Part shown: piece by piece, positions 26,152 through 35,400 of the stretch
Numbering within the stretch: position 1 is the stretch's first letter
Layout: each line of letters opens with the position of its first letter
Translations under genes and position numbers: made by a program
Origin: Spirochaetaceae bacterium
GTDB lineage: Bacteria; Spirochaetota; Spirochaetia; DSM-27196; SKKC01
Assembly: GCA_007694005.1 (NCBI GenBank)
Contig: RECN01000063.1
Location: 24,515 to 88,514 of the forward strand
Reading direction: 5' to 3'
Length of the DNA: 64,000 bases
The notes under the pieces: model-generated
Told to the model about the DNA's origin: nothing
Databases searched by the model: none
The model's input: the letters and a program-made list of their open reading frames with translations, nothing else

Positions 26152-26989
26152 GAACCAGCACACCAACGTACGCACAGGACTTGGCGCCATCGCCGTCCTG
26201 GTCTTTCTTTCCGCCTGCGGCAATATCTACCGGGCGGATATACAGGGACGAGTCGAGGACGCGGACAACGAAACAGGCGTAAACCGCGCGACTGTTCGGG
26301 TCTACGAAGAGAAGCCGGATGAGGCTGACTCCCCCGGTTTCCTCGTACGCACTGAAACGGCGACCTCGGGAGGAACAACAGGGGTCTTCCAGACCACCGT
26401 CGTGTGGCGCAGCCTCTTCGGTTCTTTCGGCGACCAGGCAGACACCACGAGCCTGTGGCTCGGGATAACCGCGGAAGACTACGGCCCGCTCGTCGTCGAG
26501 GTCCCCGGCATCCTGAGCGACGCGTCAAACACGGTCGGCACCTTCAGACTGCTCGACACGACCCGCGACGAAGACGCGAGAAGCGCTCTCATACAGGGAC
26601 GGGTGTTCAGGACCGTCGGCGCCGATGAGGAGGTACCGGTAGCCGGGTACCTTGTAGCGGTGGGGGTTGAAAATCCAGCAGTTGCGGATGATTGGCTCTC
26701 GCCAGACGATGCACCCGAAGGCTTCGACTTTCCGCGCACCGTCACCACCGGTGCGACCGGTGCCTTTGCCTTCGTGGTCGAATGGCCGGGCGAAGAAGAC
26801 GAGCCAGATCTCGAAGAGATACGGGTCGGACTGTTTTACTGGGATGATGATCCGGGAGCCGGGGATCGCCTTGTAGAGCCACCACAGCCCCCGAATCCGC
26901 CAACTACTGCTGCTGCGTTACGCACCATCACCGTCGAAGACGGCGACAACGAGTTCGTGCGCGACGTCGTGCGGGACAACCTCGACTGA
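26141..26989 (+). CDS. Lipoprotein of unknown function in the efflux operon
   Basis: A 282-residue lipoprotein. The signal ends in a clear lipobox (FLSACGN). The mature part contains two repeats of a beta-sandwich-like pattern, IQGRVEDADNETGVNRATVR and IQGRVFRTVGADEEVPVAGY, each followed by a threonine-rich stretch, resembling carboxypeptidase-regulatory or similar beta domains. It overlaps the pump gene by 11 nt and precedes the TolC gene by 6 nt, so it should be part of or associated with the export complex at the membrane, an unusual extra subunit. GAGG lies before ATG 26141. Confidence 0.72.
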   Translation: MKTKNQHTNVRTGLGAIAVLVFLSACGNIYRADIQGRVEDADNETGVNRATVRVYEEKPDEADSPGFLVRTETATSGGTTGVFQTTVVWRSLFGSFGDQADTTSLWLGITAEDYGPLVVEVPGILSDASNTVGTFRLLDTTRDEDARSALIQGRVFRTVGADEEVPVAGYLVAVGVENPAVADDWLSPDDAPEGFDFPRTVTTGATGAFAFVVEWPGEEDEPDLEEIRVGLFYWDDDPGAGDRLVEPPQPPNPPTTAAALRTITVEDGDNEFVRDVVRDNLD

Positions 26990-26995
26990 CAGCGT

Positions 26996-28546
26996 ATGAA
27001 AAACGCCCGCACGCCCATCATCATCATCATGCTCATTCTGCTGCTCGCCCCGCTGGCGCTCCCGGCCGGTGGCAGGCGGGAGACTCAGGCGGCGGCCGCC
27101 GCGGCCACGGACTCTACGGCGCCTGACACCGCCGGGCGTAACGGGGAAAGCGGCACGTCCGGGCGCAGCGCCCTGCCCGCGACGACGGGTGTACCGGCCC
27201 CCCGGGATCGGCCCGACACGATCCCCTCCTCGCTGTCGGTCGAGCAGGCCATAACAATCGCACGCGCGGCCTCGGGAGACCTGGAACGTGCGCGCATTGC
27301 GCTTGACCAGGGCGAGGCGGACATACAGATCGCGCGGGCGAGACGTCTGCCGGCGATCACCGGGCAGGCCAGCGCGAGCTACCTGGTTTTTCCGCCCGAC
27401 GGCATAGGCCTGCGAGCCGGTGAGCTCGGCACGATCCCGGACCCGGGCGGATTTCCAGTACGGGTTCCCGACAGCAACGTGGATCTCGTCCCCGATCCCG
27501 AGCCGACGTTTTTCCGTGTCTCCGCGTCGCTGTCGCAGGCACTCGTGACCTGGGGTAAGGTACAGGCAGGGATAGAAGCATCACAGCTCGAACGCGACCG
27601 CTTGCGGGTGGATGCGACTGATCGCGAGCGACAGCTCGTCACCGAAGTCCGCCGGGCGTATTTCGGACTCGTTCTCGCCCGCGAGACGGTTGATCTGCTT
27701 CGGGACACGCAGGACATCCTCGATCAGATCACCGAAGACCGCAGACGCGGATTTGACGCAGGTGTTCGAACGAGACAGGAAGTCCTTGAGGTCGAAGCCG
27801 AACTCGCCGCGGTACGCCGGCAGCGGGTGTCTGCTGAACAGGGCATGCGCAGCGCGCGTCGTGGACTGTCCTTCCTCCTTGGTGCCGATGTACCCGAAGA
27901 AACGGAACTTGTCTCGCAACCGCGTACGGCGGAAACGCCTGATCCGGATGAATCCGAGGTCCTTGCCGAGGCGCTGCGCTTCTCGCCACAGCTTCGGGAG
28001 CTCGGCATACGCCGCGAACAGGCGTCTGTCGGTCTGTTCGTCGCCGAACGGACAAACAGTCTTCGCTATCCCGACATAGGTCTGAGCGTGAATGCCGAGG
28101 TCTCGGGTGGCAGAATCCCGTTTTCGTTCAACTGGCGCGACAGCTGGGACACCGATCTTACCCTCACCCTCGCGAGCGAGTTCAGCGTCTTCGACGGTGG
28201 CGCGCAGGCGGCCCGCGTTCGACAGGCGGAAGGTGATCTCGCGCAGGCCGTAAGCGGTCTGACCGACGCCGAAGACGGTCTTCGCATAGAAGTGAGCGAA
28301 CGCATCGAGGCGGTCCGGGTAGCCGCTGCTGAGCTCGCGGAAGCGAAGGCCGGTCTCAGACTCGCCGAAGAGCGCCGGAACAACGCGGAAGTCAGCTTCG
28401 AAAACGAACTCATTACCCGCGAAGACGTGCTCATGGCCCGTATCGGCGCCACGATTGCCACGCTCGAGGTTTCAGCTGCTGCATTTCAGCTCGAACAGGC
28501 ACGAACCGGTCTGGATGCGTTGACCGGACGCATCCTTAATCCGTAA
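26996..28546 (+). CDS. TolC-family outer-membrane efflux protein
   Basis: A 516-residue exported protein. After a signal (IIIIMLILLLAPLALPAGGR) and a low-complexity Ala/Gly/Thr linker, the mature part has the two TolC repeats. Each is coiled-coil rich: SVEQAITIARAASGDLERAR begins the first and LAEALRFSPQLRELGIRREQ the second, with LVTEVRRAYFGLVLARETVD and ISERIEAVRVAAAELAEAKA-like helices. It forms the trimeric exit duct for the RND pump encoded upstream. The ribosome site is weak, so coupling with the lipoprotein gene 6 nt upstream is likely. The stop is 9 nt before the flavin monooxygenase gene. Confidence 0.88.
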   Translation: MKNARTPIIIIMLILLLAPLALPAGGRRETQAAAAAATDSTAPDTAGRNGESGTSGRSALPATTGVPAPRDRPDTIPSSLSVEQAITIARAASGDLERARIALDQGEADIQIARARRLPAITGQASASYLVFPPDGIGLRAGELGTIPDPGGFPVRVPDSNVDLVPDPEPTFFRVSASLSQALVTWGKVQAGIEASQLERDRLRVDATDRERQLVTEVRRAYFGLVLARETVDLLRDTQDILDQITEDRRRGFDAGVRTRQEVLEVEAELAAVRRQRVSAEQGMRSARRGLSFLLGADVPEETELVSQPRTAETPDPDESEVLAEALRFSPQLRELGIRREQASVGLFVAERTNSLRYPDIGLSVNAEVSGGRIPFSFNWRDSWDTDLTLTLASEFSVFDGGAQAARVRQAEGDLAQAVSGLTDAEDGLRIEVSERIEAVRVAAAELAEAKAGLRLAEERRNNAEVSFENELITREDVLMARIGATIATLEVSAAAFQLEQARTGLDALTGRILNP

Positions 28547-28555
28547 TTTCTATCA

Positions 28556-29869
28556 ATGGAATACGATGCGCTTGTAATCGGTGCGGGGCCTACGGGGCTC
28601 ACCGCAGCCGTTCTCCTGGCCCGGGCCGGGATGCAGGTGCAGGTCCTCGAGGCTAAGCCCGGGCCCGACTTTCGAGTCCGCGCGATCGGGGTCACACCAC
28701 CGAGCCTCGAGATCCTTCAGTCCGTCGGGGTGGCGGACAGTCTGGTGCGCCTCGGCACAGCGGTCAGGGAAGCGCTGGTGTTCGATGAGTCGCGACTGCT
28801 GCACACGCTACGCTTCGACGGCATACACCCCGACTTTCCCTTCATCCTGTCGGTGCCACAGGGCCATACCGAGACCGTCCTTCGCGAAGCAGTTGCCGTA
28901 CACGACAATCTGAAAATCTCCTGGGGTACGCGGGTCGTGTCGCTGACTGAAGCGGCGCCCGTGACTACAAATGTTTCACAGAAGGCCGCAGCGTCCGGGT
29001 ACATCGCACGTACGGAGGCCGGCCACACGGTCAGCGCCGGCCGGGTTATCGTCTGCACCGGCAGCTCGGGAGAACCGCTCCTTCCCAATCCCCTGCGGCT
29101 CGACAAACGCTATCGCCACCGCTTTCTCATCGGTGACTATCCCGACACGGGAGCACTCGGTGCCCGCGCGGTGCTGGTATTTACCCCGGACGGCTCCGTT
29201 GAAAGTTTTCCTCTGGCCGATGGGTTCCGCCGATGGATCGTTCAGCTTCCGACACGCTACCGGAACAGCCTGCTCGACGCCGAACTCGCCGACAGGCTGA
29301 TTCGTGAACGGGTACGGCTCCGCGCCGGGAAGGTCCTTCGCGACAGCCTCCCTGCCGGAACACCGCAGTGGTGGAGCAGCTTTCAGCCCCAGCGTCGCGA
29401 ACGGCGGGTGTTTCGTTCCGGGGACGTATTCTTTGCCGGTGACGCCGCTCATACCATGTCACCGATCGGCGGACAGGGTATGAACACGGGCATCGCGGAT
29501 GCCGAGCTCGCAGCGCATCTGATCGCGCACGAAGCCGGGCTGTTGTCATCAGAGGGTCTGGCGCAGGGCAGGCAACACGCCGTTCCCGACTACGCGGCGG
29601 TACGCCGCCGGGCGTATCGCGCTGCGGCGGACCGGGCGGCGGTTTCCATGGCAGTTGGCGCCGCAACCGGAAATATCGTCTCGAAAATCAGGTCGACGGC
29701 GATACGCCTGCTGCTGTCCCGCCTTCCCGATCACACCGTTGCTTCCCACTTCGCCATGCTGACCATACCCGGCAGGCGTTCGGCCCTGTCATCATCCTTT
29801 TCTGAAAACCGAGAGTTCCATGATACCCAGAAAAAACAGACGCGACCGCTTGAGTCGCAGCCCATGTGA
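28556..29869 (+). CDS. Class A flavin monooxygenase (PHBH-type aromatic hydroxylase), candidate SrsC-like
   Basis: A 437-residue FAD enzyme. The N-terminal Rossmann motif is VIGAGPTGLTAAVLLARAG with the ribose-binding Glu at VLEAK; RVRAIGVTPPSLEIL follows; the second FAD motif is FFAGDAAHTMSPIGGQGMNT, the GD box of p-hydroxybenzoate hydroxylase-type monooxygenases. These add one oxygen to aromatic rings using NAD(P)H. It sits 9 nt after the TolC gene, so it is probably the last gene of the efflux operon, and 0.7 kb from a type III polyketide synthase. In Streptomyces srsABC, SrsC of this class hydroxylates alkylresorcinols to quinones. A drug-modifying TetX-like role is an alternative. Its last 78 nt overlap the opposing ubiE-like gene. 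Confidence 0.85.
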   Translation: MEYDALVIGAGPTGLTAAVLLARAGMQVQVLEAKPGPDFRVRAIGVTPPSLEILQSVGVADSLVRLGTAVREALVFDESRLLHTLRFDGIHPDFPFILSVPQGHTETVLREAVAVHDNLKISWGTRVVSLTEAAPVTTNVSQKAAASGYIARTEAGHTVSAGRVIVCTGSSGEPLLPNPLRLDKRYRHRFLIGDYPDTGALGARAVLVFTPDGSVESFPLADGFRRWIVQLPTRYRNSLLDAELADRLIRERVRLRAGKVLRDSLPAGTPQWWSSFQPQRRERRVFRSGDVFFAGDAAHTMSPIGGQGMNTGIADAELAAHLIAHEAGLLSSEGLAQGRQHAVPDYAAVRRRAYRAAADRAAVSMAVGAATGNIVSKIRSTAIRLLLSRLPDHTVASHFAMLTIPGRRSALSSSFSENREFHDTQKKQTRPLESQPM

Positions 29870-30532
29870 GGCAGCAAGCGCATGAAAACGGTTCCGCGGC
29901 GGAAAAGACCTGAGACTCCTCGCAATGTACGCGTAGACTTCCGGGTCCCCATGCAGAATGCGCCCCCACACGTGCCCCCAGAAGCGAAGGAGGCGGTACC
30001 GCCACGCGAAGCCGAATGGACTCGGAACCCGGGAGAAATCGAGGAAGGCCGCCGTACCGCCGGGCTTGAGTACTCTCGCTACTTCAGCCAGCGCTTCGCT
30101 CAGATCCGGCGCGTTTCGCAAGGCGTAGCCCCCGGTCAGAACCTCCACGCTTCCGGACTGCACCGGGAGCTGCGTCATATCGGCCTCGAGCGCCTGCACG
30201 CGATCGCCGTACTCGTGAAGACGCCGCTTCGCCCGCGCGATCATGTCCGGGTTCAGATCGGTGGCCAGCACCTGCGCGTCGGGGTAGCGTCTCGCCATCG
30301 CTTCGGCGATGTCACCGGTACCACATGCGATATCCACGGCCTGTCCGGTGACTCGCGACGGAAGCATGCCGACGAGCCTGCGCTTCCACAGGCCGTCGTT
30401 TCCGAAGGACAGAACGCGAGTAACGACATCGTACTTCGGAGCAACGATCGAAAACAGATTCCGGTTATACGTCCTCTTGCGGGCAGGATTTGCAAGCTCC
30501 GCCGACCTGACCCGATACGATTCCTGTACCAT
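29792..30532 (-). CDS. UbiE/COQ5-type methyltransferase
   Basis: A 246-residue SAM-dependent methyltransferase of the quinone C-methylase family. NRNLFSIVAPKYDVVTRVLS, the SAM motif VDIACGTGDIAEAMARRYPD, TDLNPDMIARAKRR and LTGGYALRNAPDLSEALAEV (the GLRN-like motif) are all diagnostic. It may methylate demethylmenaquinone or, given the neighbours, a polyketide-derived quinone or resorcinol. It is divergent from the type III PKS with only 28 nt between start codons, and its 3' end overlaps the monooxygenase gene. GGAG lies 6 nt before ATG 30532. Confidence 0.87.
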   Translation of the reverse strand: MVQESYRVRSAELANPARKRTYNRNLFSIVAPKYDVVTRVLSFGNDGLWKRRLVGMLPSRVTGQAVDIACGTGDIAEAMARRYPDAQVLATDLNPDMIARAKRRLHEYGDRVQALEADMTQLPVQSGSVEVLTGGYALRNAPDLSEALAEVARVLKPGGTAAFLDFSRVPSPFGFAWRYRLLRFWGHVWGRILHGDPEVYAYIARSLRSFPPRNRFHALAASHGLRLKRSRLFFLGIMELSVFRKG

Positions 30533-30560
30533 TCACATCTCCAGACGAAAAGGATTACCC

Positions 30561-31730
30561 ATGACTGACACTCCGGCCACCTCCGCTGCGCGGATCATTT
30601 CGATCGAAACCAGCGTGCCACAGCACCAATATACACAGGAACAGGCGCTCGCGTTCATGAAAGCCGTTCCTTCGTATGGAAACGACGAACGAGCCTTTCT
30701 TGATCGCATCTACCCGCCGAGCGCGATAGGCTGCCGGTACTCGACGATAGCTGATTTCGGGCGCTCGCCGGAGGAGTACGACTTCTTCTCGCGTTCAGCG
30801 GATCTGCTTCCGGAGCCTCTTCTGGAGAAGCGCAATGCCATGTACGTCGAGGCCGCGCCACGGATCGCTTCAGAGGCCGCACGCAAGGCCCTCGACGCTG
30901 CTCCCGGTGTCGATGCGCAATCGGTGACGCACATTGTTTCGGCAAGCTGTACCGGCTTCTCCGCGCCCGGGGTGGATCTTGCCATACAGCGCAGCCTCGG
31001 TCTCCCGGCTTCGACACGGCGCATACACATCGGATTCATGGGTTGTTACGCTGCGGTGCCCGCACTGCGCACCGCACGGGACATACTCTGCGCTGATCCT
31101 GCGGCGGTCGTGCTGGTCGTTTGTGTGGAGCTCTGCAGTCTGCACTTTCAGCTGAAGCCCGACAGAGAACAGATGGTTGCAAACTCGCTCTTTGCCGATG
31201 GAGCCGCAGCAGCGGTCGTGGTGAACCCGATGCGCGCCGGGGACGGCGTCGAGACCCAGACCGGCGCCGGGGCGGGGTTCGATCTGCTTGACTTCGAAAC
31301 GGCCCTGCTCGATGACAGCGAGCAGGACATGGCCTGGACCATCGGCAGTATAGCCTTTGACATGCGACTGTCCGCCTACGTACCCAAGATTGTCCAGAAG
31401 AACATACAACCGGTGCTGAACACGCTGCTCGGTCGTAACAGGCTCACTCAGGACGACCTCGTGCGATGGGCCATACACCCCGGCGGCCGGGCGGTGCTCG
31501 AACGGGTCAGCCGGGGTCTCGGCTTCGACCCTCCGGGCCTGGAAGACAGCTATGCGGTTCTCAACGAGTACGGAAACATGAGTTCGCCGACCATACTCTT
31601 CGTACTCCGCAAGACAATGGAAGCGCTCAGGCAGAACGCACAGCCCGGGCCGGTGGTTGCAGCCGCCTTCGGGCCGGGACTCACCGTCGAGTCGGCCCTC
31701 ATGGCTTACACCGAGGGGACGGAGCACTAG
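30561..31730 (+). CDS. Type III polyketide synthase (chalcone synthase-like)
   Basis: A 389-residue thiolase-fold enzyme with the full type III PKS triad: Cys162 in HIGFMGCYAAVPALR, His306 in WAIHPGGRAVLE and Asn339 in NEYGNMSSPT. It also has SASCTGFSAPGVDL and ends with AFGPGLTVESALM. It condenses an acyl-CoA starter with malonyl-CoA units and cyclises the product to a resorcinol or pyrone; the bacterial members nearest in context often use long fatty acyl starters. ATG 30561 follows AAAGGAT at 5 nt. It is followed after 1 nt by a methyltransferase, and flanked by a UbiE-like enzyme and a flavin hydroxylase. Confidence 0.93.
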   Translation: MTDTPATSAARIISIETSVPQHQYTQEQALAFMKAVPSYGNDERAFLDRIYPPSAIGCRYSTIADFGRSPEEYDFFSRSADLLPEPLLEKRNAMYVEAAPRIASEAARKALDAAPGVDAQSVTHIVSASCTGFSAPGVDLAIQRSLGLPASTRRIHIGFMGCYAAVPALRTARDILCADPAAVVLVVCVELCSLHFQLKPDREQMVANSLFADGAAAAVVVNPMRAGDGVETQTGAGAGFDLLDFETALLDDSEQDMAWTIGSIAFDMRLSAYVPKIVQKNIQPVLNTLLGRNRLTQDDLVRWAIHPGGRAVLERVSRGLGFDPPGLEDSYAVLNEYGNMSSPTILFVLRKTMEALRQNAQPGPVVAAAFGPGLTVESALMAYTEGTEH

Positions 31731-31731
31731 G

Positions 31732-32448
31732 ATGAGCAGGACGGGATACTTCGGTCGCTTTCAGCATCGGGAGTGGGTAGAAGAGCTCATGGACGATCCC
31801 AACGGAGACGTCACACGACTGCACCGGACGCTGCGTCAGTTCAGGTTCATTAACCGATTCTTCTCACGCGTACATCGACCGCTCGTCGAGATGGTCCTGA
31901 ACGACATGACCACAGAACGGATCTATACGCTTCTGGACATAGGCGCCGGTGACGGCGATATCGCGCGGCGACTAATACGCGCCGCACGGAAACGGGGTCT
32001 GGACCTGCGCATTACCTGCATCGACGCGGACGAGCGCATTGCCACGTGGTGCCGCGAGCAGTGTTCGGCCTATCCGGAAATCGAGGTGCTGCACGCGCGG
32101 CACGACTCCCTGCAGAGGCGATTCGATTACGTGTTCTCCAATCACGTGCTGCATCACCTTGATGACGAAAGTGCAGTCGGCTTTCTCAGCAGTATGGATC
32201 GCATAGCCGACAGACGGATCATAATCAGCGACCTCGAGCGCAGCGCGTTTTCGTACGCTGCGTTCTCAGTGTTTGCTTTCCTCGCCTTCCACCGCAGCTT
32301 CGCACGCGTAGACGGTCAGAGGTCGCTGCGAAGGGCCTTCCGGAGAGAAGAAGTGCAGACGCTTCTTTCACAAACGAGCTGGGGGGCGAGGGCGCGCGTA
32401 CACGCGGCATTCCCCGCCCACATGCTCATCGTTTGCGAGTTCGCTTAA
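31732..32448 (+). CDS. Class I SAM methyltransferase coupled to the type III PKS
   Basis: A 238-residue methyltransferase. SAM motif I is TLLDIGAGDGDIARRLIRAA, then TCIDADERIATWC (motif II) and YVFSNHVLHHLDDESA (motif III region); the C-terminal part has a short hydrophobic stretch (FSYAAFSVFAFLAFH), perhaps for binding a lipid substrate. The start is 1 nt after the PKS stop with GGAG upstream, so the two are co-translated and it probably methylates the polyketide product, as SrsB does in Streptomyces. Its last 23 nt overlap the opposing GH13 gene. Confidence 0.82.
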   Translation: MSRTGYFGRFQHREWVEELMDDPNGDVTRLHRTLRQFRFINRFFSRVHRPLVEMVLNDMTTERIYTLLDIGAGDGDIARRLIRAARKRGLDLRITCIDADERIATWCREQCSAYPEIEVLHARHDSLQRRFDYVFSNHVLHHLDDESAVGFLSSMDRIADRRIIISDLERSAFSYAAFSVFAFLAFHRSFARVDGQRSLRRAFRREEVQTLLSQTSWGARARVHAAFPAHMLIVCEFA

Positions 32449-35400
32449 CCCTAACCGCCTCGGCCGCTGCTTCTAGAGAAGCGGTGAGCAGCTCAAGCTT
32501 GTATTCCGCCTGAGCGTTCGCCTTTGACAGGATCGCACACACGTCTTCAACCCGGGCCAGAGCCGCAAGCGAGGCCTCCTCAGTGGGTTTCTTTACCCGC
32601 GAGGAAACGCTCTTCGTGGTGCCGGAAGACAAGGCTTCCGGGTCGTCGTCGCGCGTAGTCGCAGCCTTCAGATACGGAGACTCAGGAAGATCATCCCCGA
32701 CTGCCTCGTCGAGTGCCGCGATGGCGCCGCTGTATTTCAGGCGAAAGAGCAGATCTTCAAAGCCTTCGGCTCTATACCACAGGATATCTCCACCCCGGTT
32801 GACACCGAGGTGTTCGGCTACGCGATGGTCGTCGAGAATTTCGGTCATAAGCTCCAGAGACAGCTGTTCCGGGGCGGTCTTCGTCGGATAGGCCGACTGC
32901 CACGATCGAAACGTCAACGCCGGTTCAAGAGGGCCTGAACCGGTGATTTCCATCCATTTCCACCCGAGCATGAGATCCTCGACGGTACTGACGGCATCGT
33001 AGTGCAGTGCCGAGTCGGGCGATTCGTCAAACCCGTCATTCAGCAGCGAGAGCGGTTCGAGCAGCAGGTAGCCAATCAGCTCGTCAAAGGACTGTTCGTC
33101 ACCTGCGAGTCGCGCGAAAAATCCCCGCCAGGCATCACTCAGGACCGGCGAAAGACTGCTCAGGAGCTCGAAGACCGTGCACCGCCTGACAAAATGGCGC
33201 GCAGCCTCAGCGGCATCGCCTGACAGTTCCGACTCACGGAGAACCGCCCCGGCAAATGCCTCGTATGCGTCGGTGAGCGCCTCCCGGTCGGATGGTGTGA
33301 GCGGTCGTTTTTCTTCGAAGACGGCTCGCAATCGGGTCACCGCATCGCCGTCGATCAGTTCCTCGAATGCAGCGTGAAGCGGCTTGAGGAACTGCTGTTT
33401 CAATGCCTGATCCACATCGGGGACCCCTGCTCCGCCGAGCTCGTCGCACAACTGCCGGTAGTGACCATCCGCTGAATCCACGACATCGTAGATGTCTACG
33501 AAGACCTGTGTTTCGTAACCTTCCAGAATTACGGCCATTCCCCGCTCGTGTATTTCTGTCGCTCTGCGGATATACCAGAGGTCTGATACGTGTTCGTGCA
33601 GAATGACGTAGCAGTCGCCCTGGTTCCGCACCTCGAGGGCTTCACCGAGCGTGCGACTGCTCATAGTCTCGTCCTCCCCACGCTTCACCGCCGTGGAGTG
33701 CATGATCGAGCCGACAACCCGGTCGTAGGCGTTGTTGTACAGCACGAGACTCTTCGCCCCGTCGACCTGATTCGAGTACGCAAAAACACTCTCTGCGACG
33801 CCTCCGTGCTCGCGATGCACATCGTACAGCTCAAAGGCTTCTACCTCGGCGAACATCCAGCGCCGGCGGGCCAGAGGAAAAATCTCGCGTTCGTGGCGGG
33901 CAACCAGATCTACATCGACGGACTCATCCCAGTACGCCTTCGAGTACTCCATGCCGTACTTCTCGGCGTATCCTTCGATCTGTCCGTGGCCGATCATCGG
34001 AAGACCGGGCATGGTCAGCATAAGCGTGGCGACACCAAAATACTTGTCACCCTTGCCGAACTGGGCCACAGCGGTTTCTTCGTCAGGGTTGTTCATGAAG
34101 TTCACGAAACGCTTGAGGATCTGGGGGTCAAACTCCAGGGTGTTCTTGACCGTCTGACGATACTTTTCGTTCTCCTCGTTCTTGAGCATGTTCATGAACG
34201 CGCTGTTGTACACCCGGTGCATGCCAAGCGTGCGAACGAAGTAGCCTTCCATCATCCAGAATGCTTCGGCGAGAAGGAGCGTGTCGGGAACCTCGGCGGC
34301 TACCCGATCGACGACGTCGCGCCAGAACTCCCTGGGCATGTGCTTGAGAAAGTCGTCCTTCATCATGCCGTGTTCGGAACGGCTTGCGATATCACCACCG
34401 GAACCCGGCTCAGGATACCAGAGCCGCTGCACGTGCTTGCGGGCCAGGGTCATGGCGGCGTCGAAACGAATAATCGAGAAGTTCCGCGCGACCTGCAGGA
34501 TGGTCTGAATAACCGCTTCGCGTACGTCTTCACGGATGAAATCGAGCTGTGCGGTATCGTTCCAGGGCATCTGCGTTCCGTCGTTCCCGTGGTAAATGAA
34601 GCGCTCTTCTCCGCTGCGATGATCAACCCGCTTGAACACGACAGCGGCGTCCGTGCGGTCGTAGTAGTGGTCTTCAAGATAGATTCCGGTGTCGGGCTTC
34701 GTCGAAAGGTTCTCTCCGTTAAAACTGTAGCTCGGAAAAGGCGGGTGGGGCAGCTGTACGAACCAGTCGGGGTGTTCGTGCATCCAGGCGGAGTCAATGC
34801 CCGTGTGATTCGGTACCATGTCGCTCGCGAGACGTATGCCACGCTGCTCGCAGCGCGCCCGGAGGTTGTCCAGAGCGTCCCAGCCACCAAGCTGGGCGGC
34901 AATCTGATAGTCGTGCAGGGAGTATGCACTCGCTTCGGCATCCGGATTTCCGCAGAGGTGCTTGATCCGTTTCGATGCAGCGCTCCGCTCCCACAGACCG
35001 ATAAGCCACAGTCCGGTGAAACCACAGGAGGCAATGCGATCAAGCTCCTCATTGGGAACCTGGTCGAGTCGGCGTATCTCGTACCCGTACTCCCGGCTCA
35101 GCTGGTCAAGCCAGACAAGCGTCGTCTTGGCGAGAAGCACGACGCGGGGCATCCAGAAGCGGTCCGGGCTGAAACGCTTGCCGGAAAGACCCGCCTCGTA
35201 ATCGGCGTCACCGTACTCAAGAACACGGGTTTCGCCGGGACCTCCGGTGCGTCCAAGAGCCATTGCGTCTTCGCGCAGAAAATCAAGACCCCGCAGCAGA
35301 CGAAACAGAAACTTGCCAATGAGATGACCCCAGCGCTCGCGAATGTAGGCGAGCTGGTCGTAAAGCGAGTCGGGGTAGAGCCGCATGGGTTCGGACAGAA

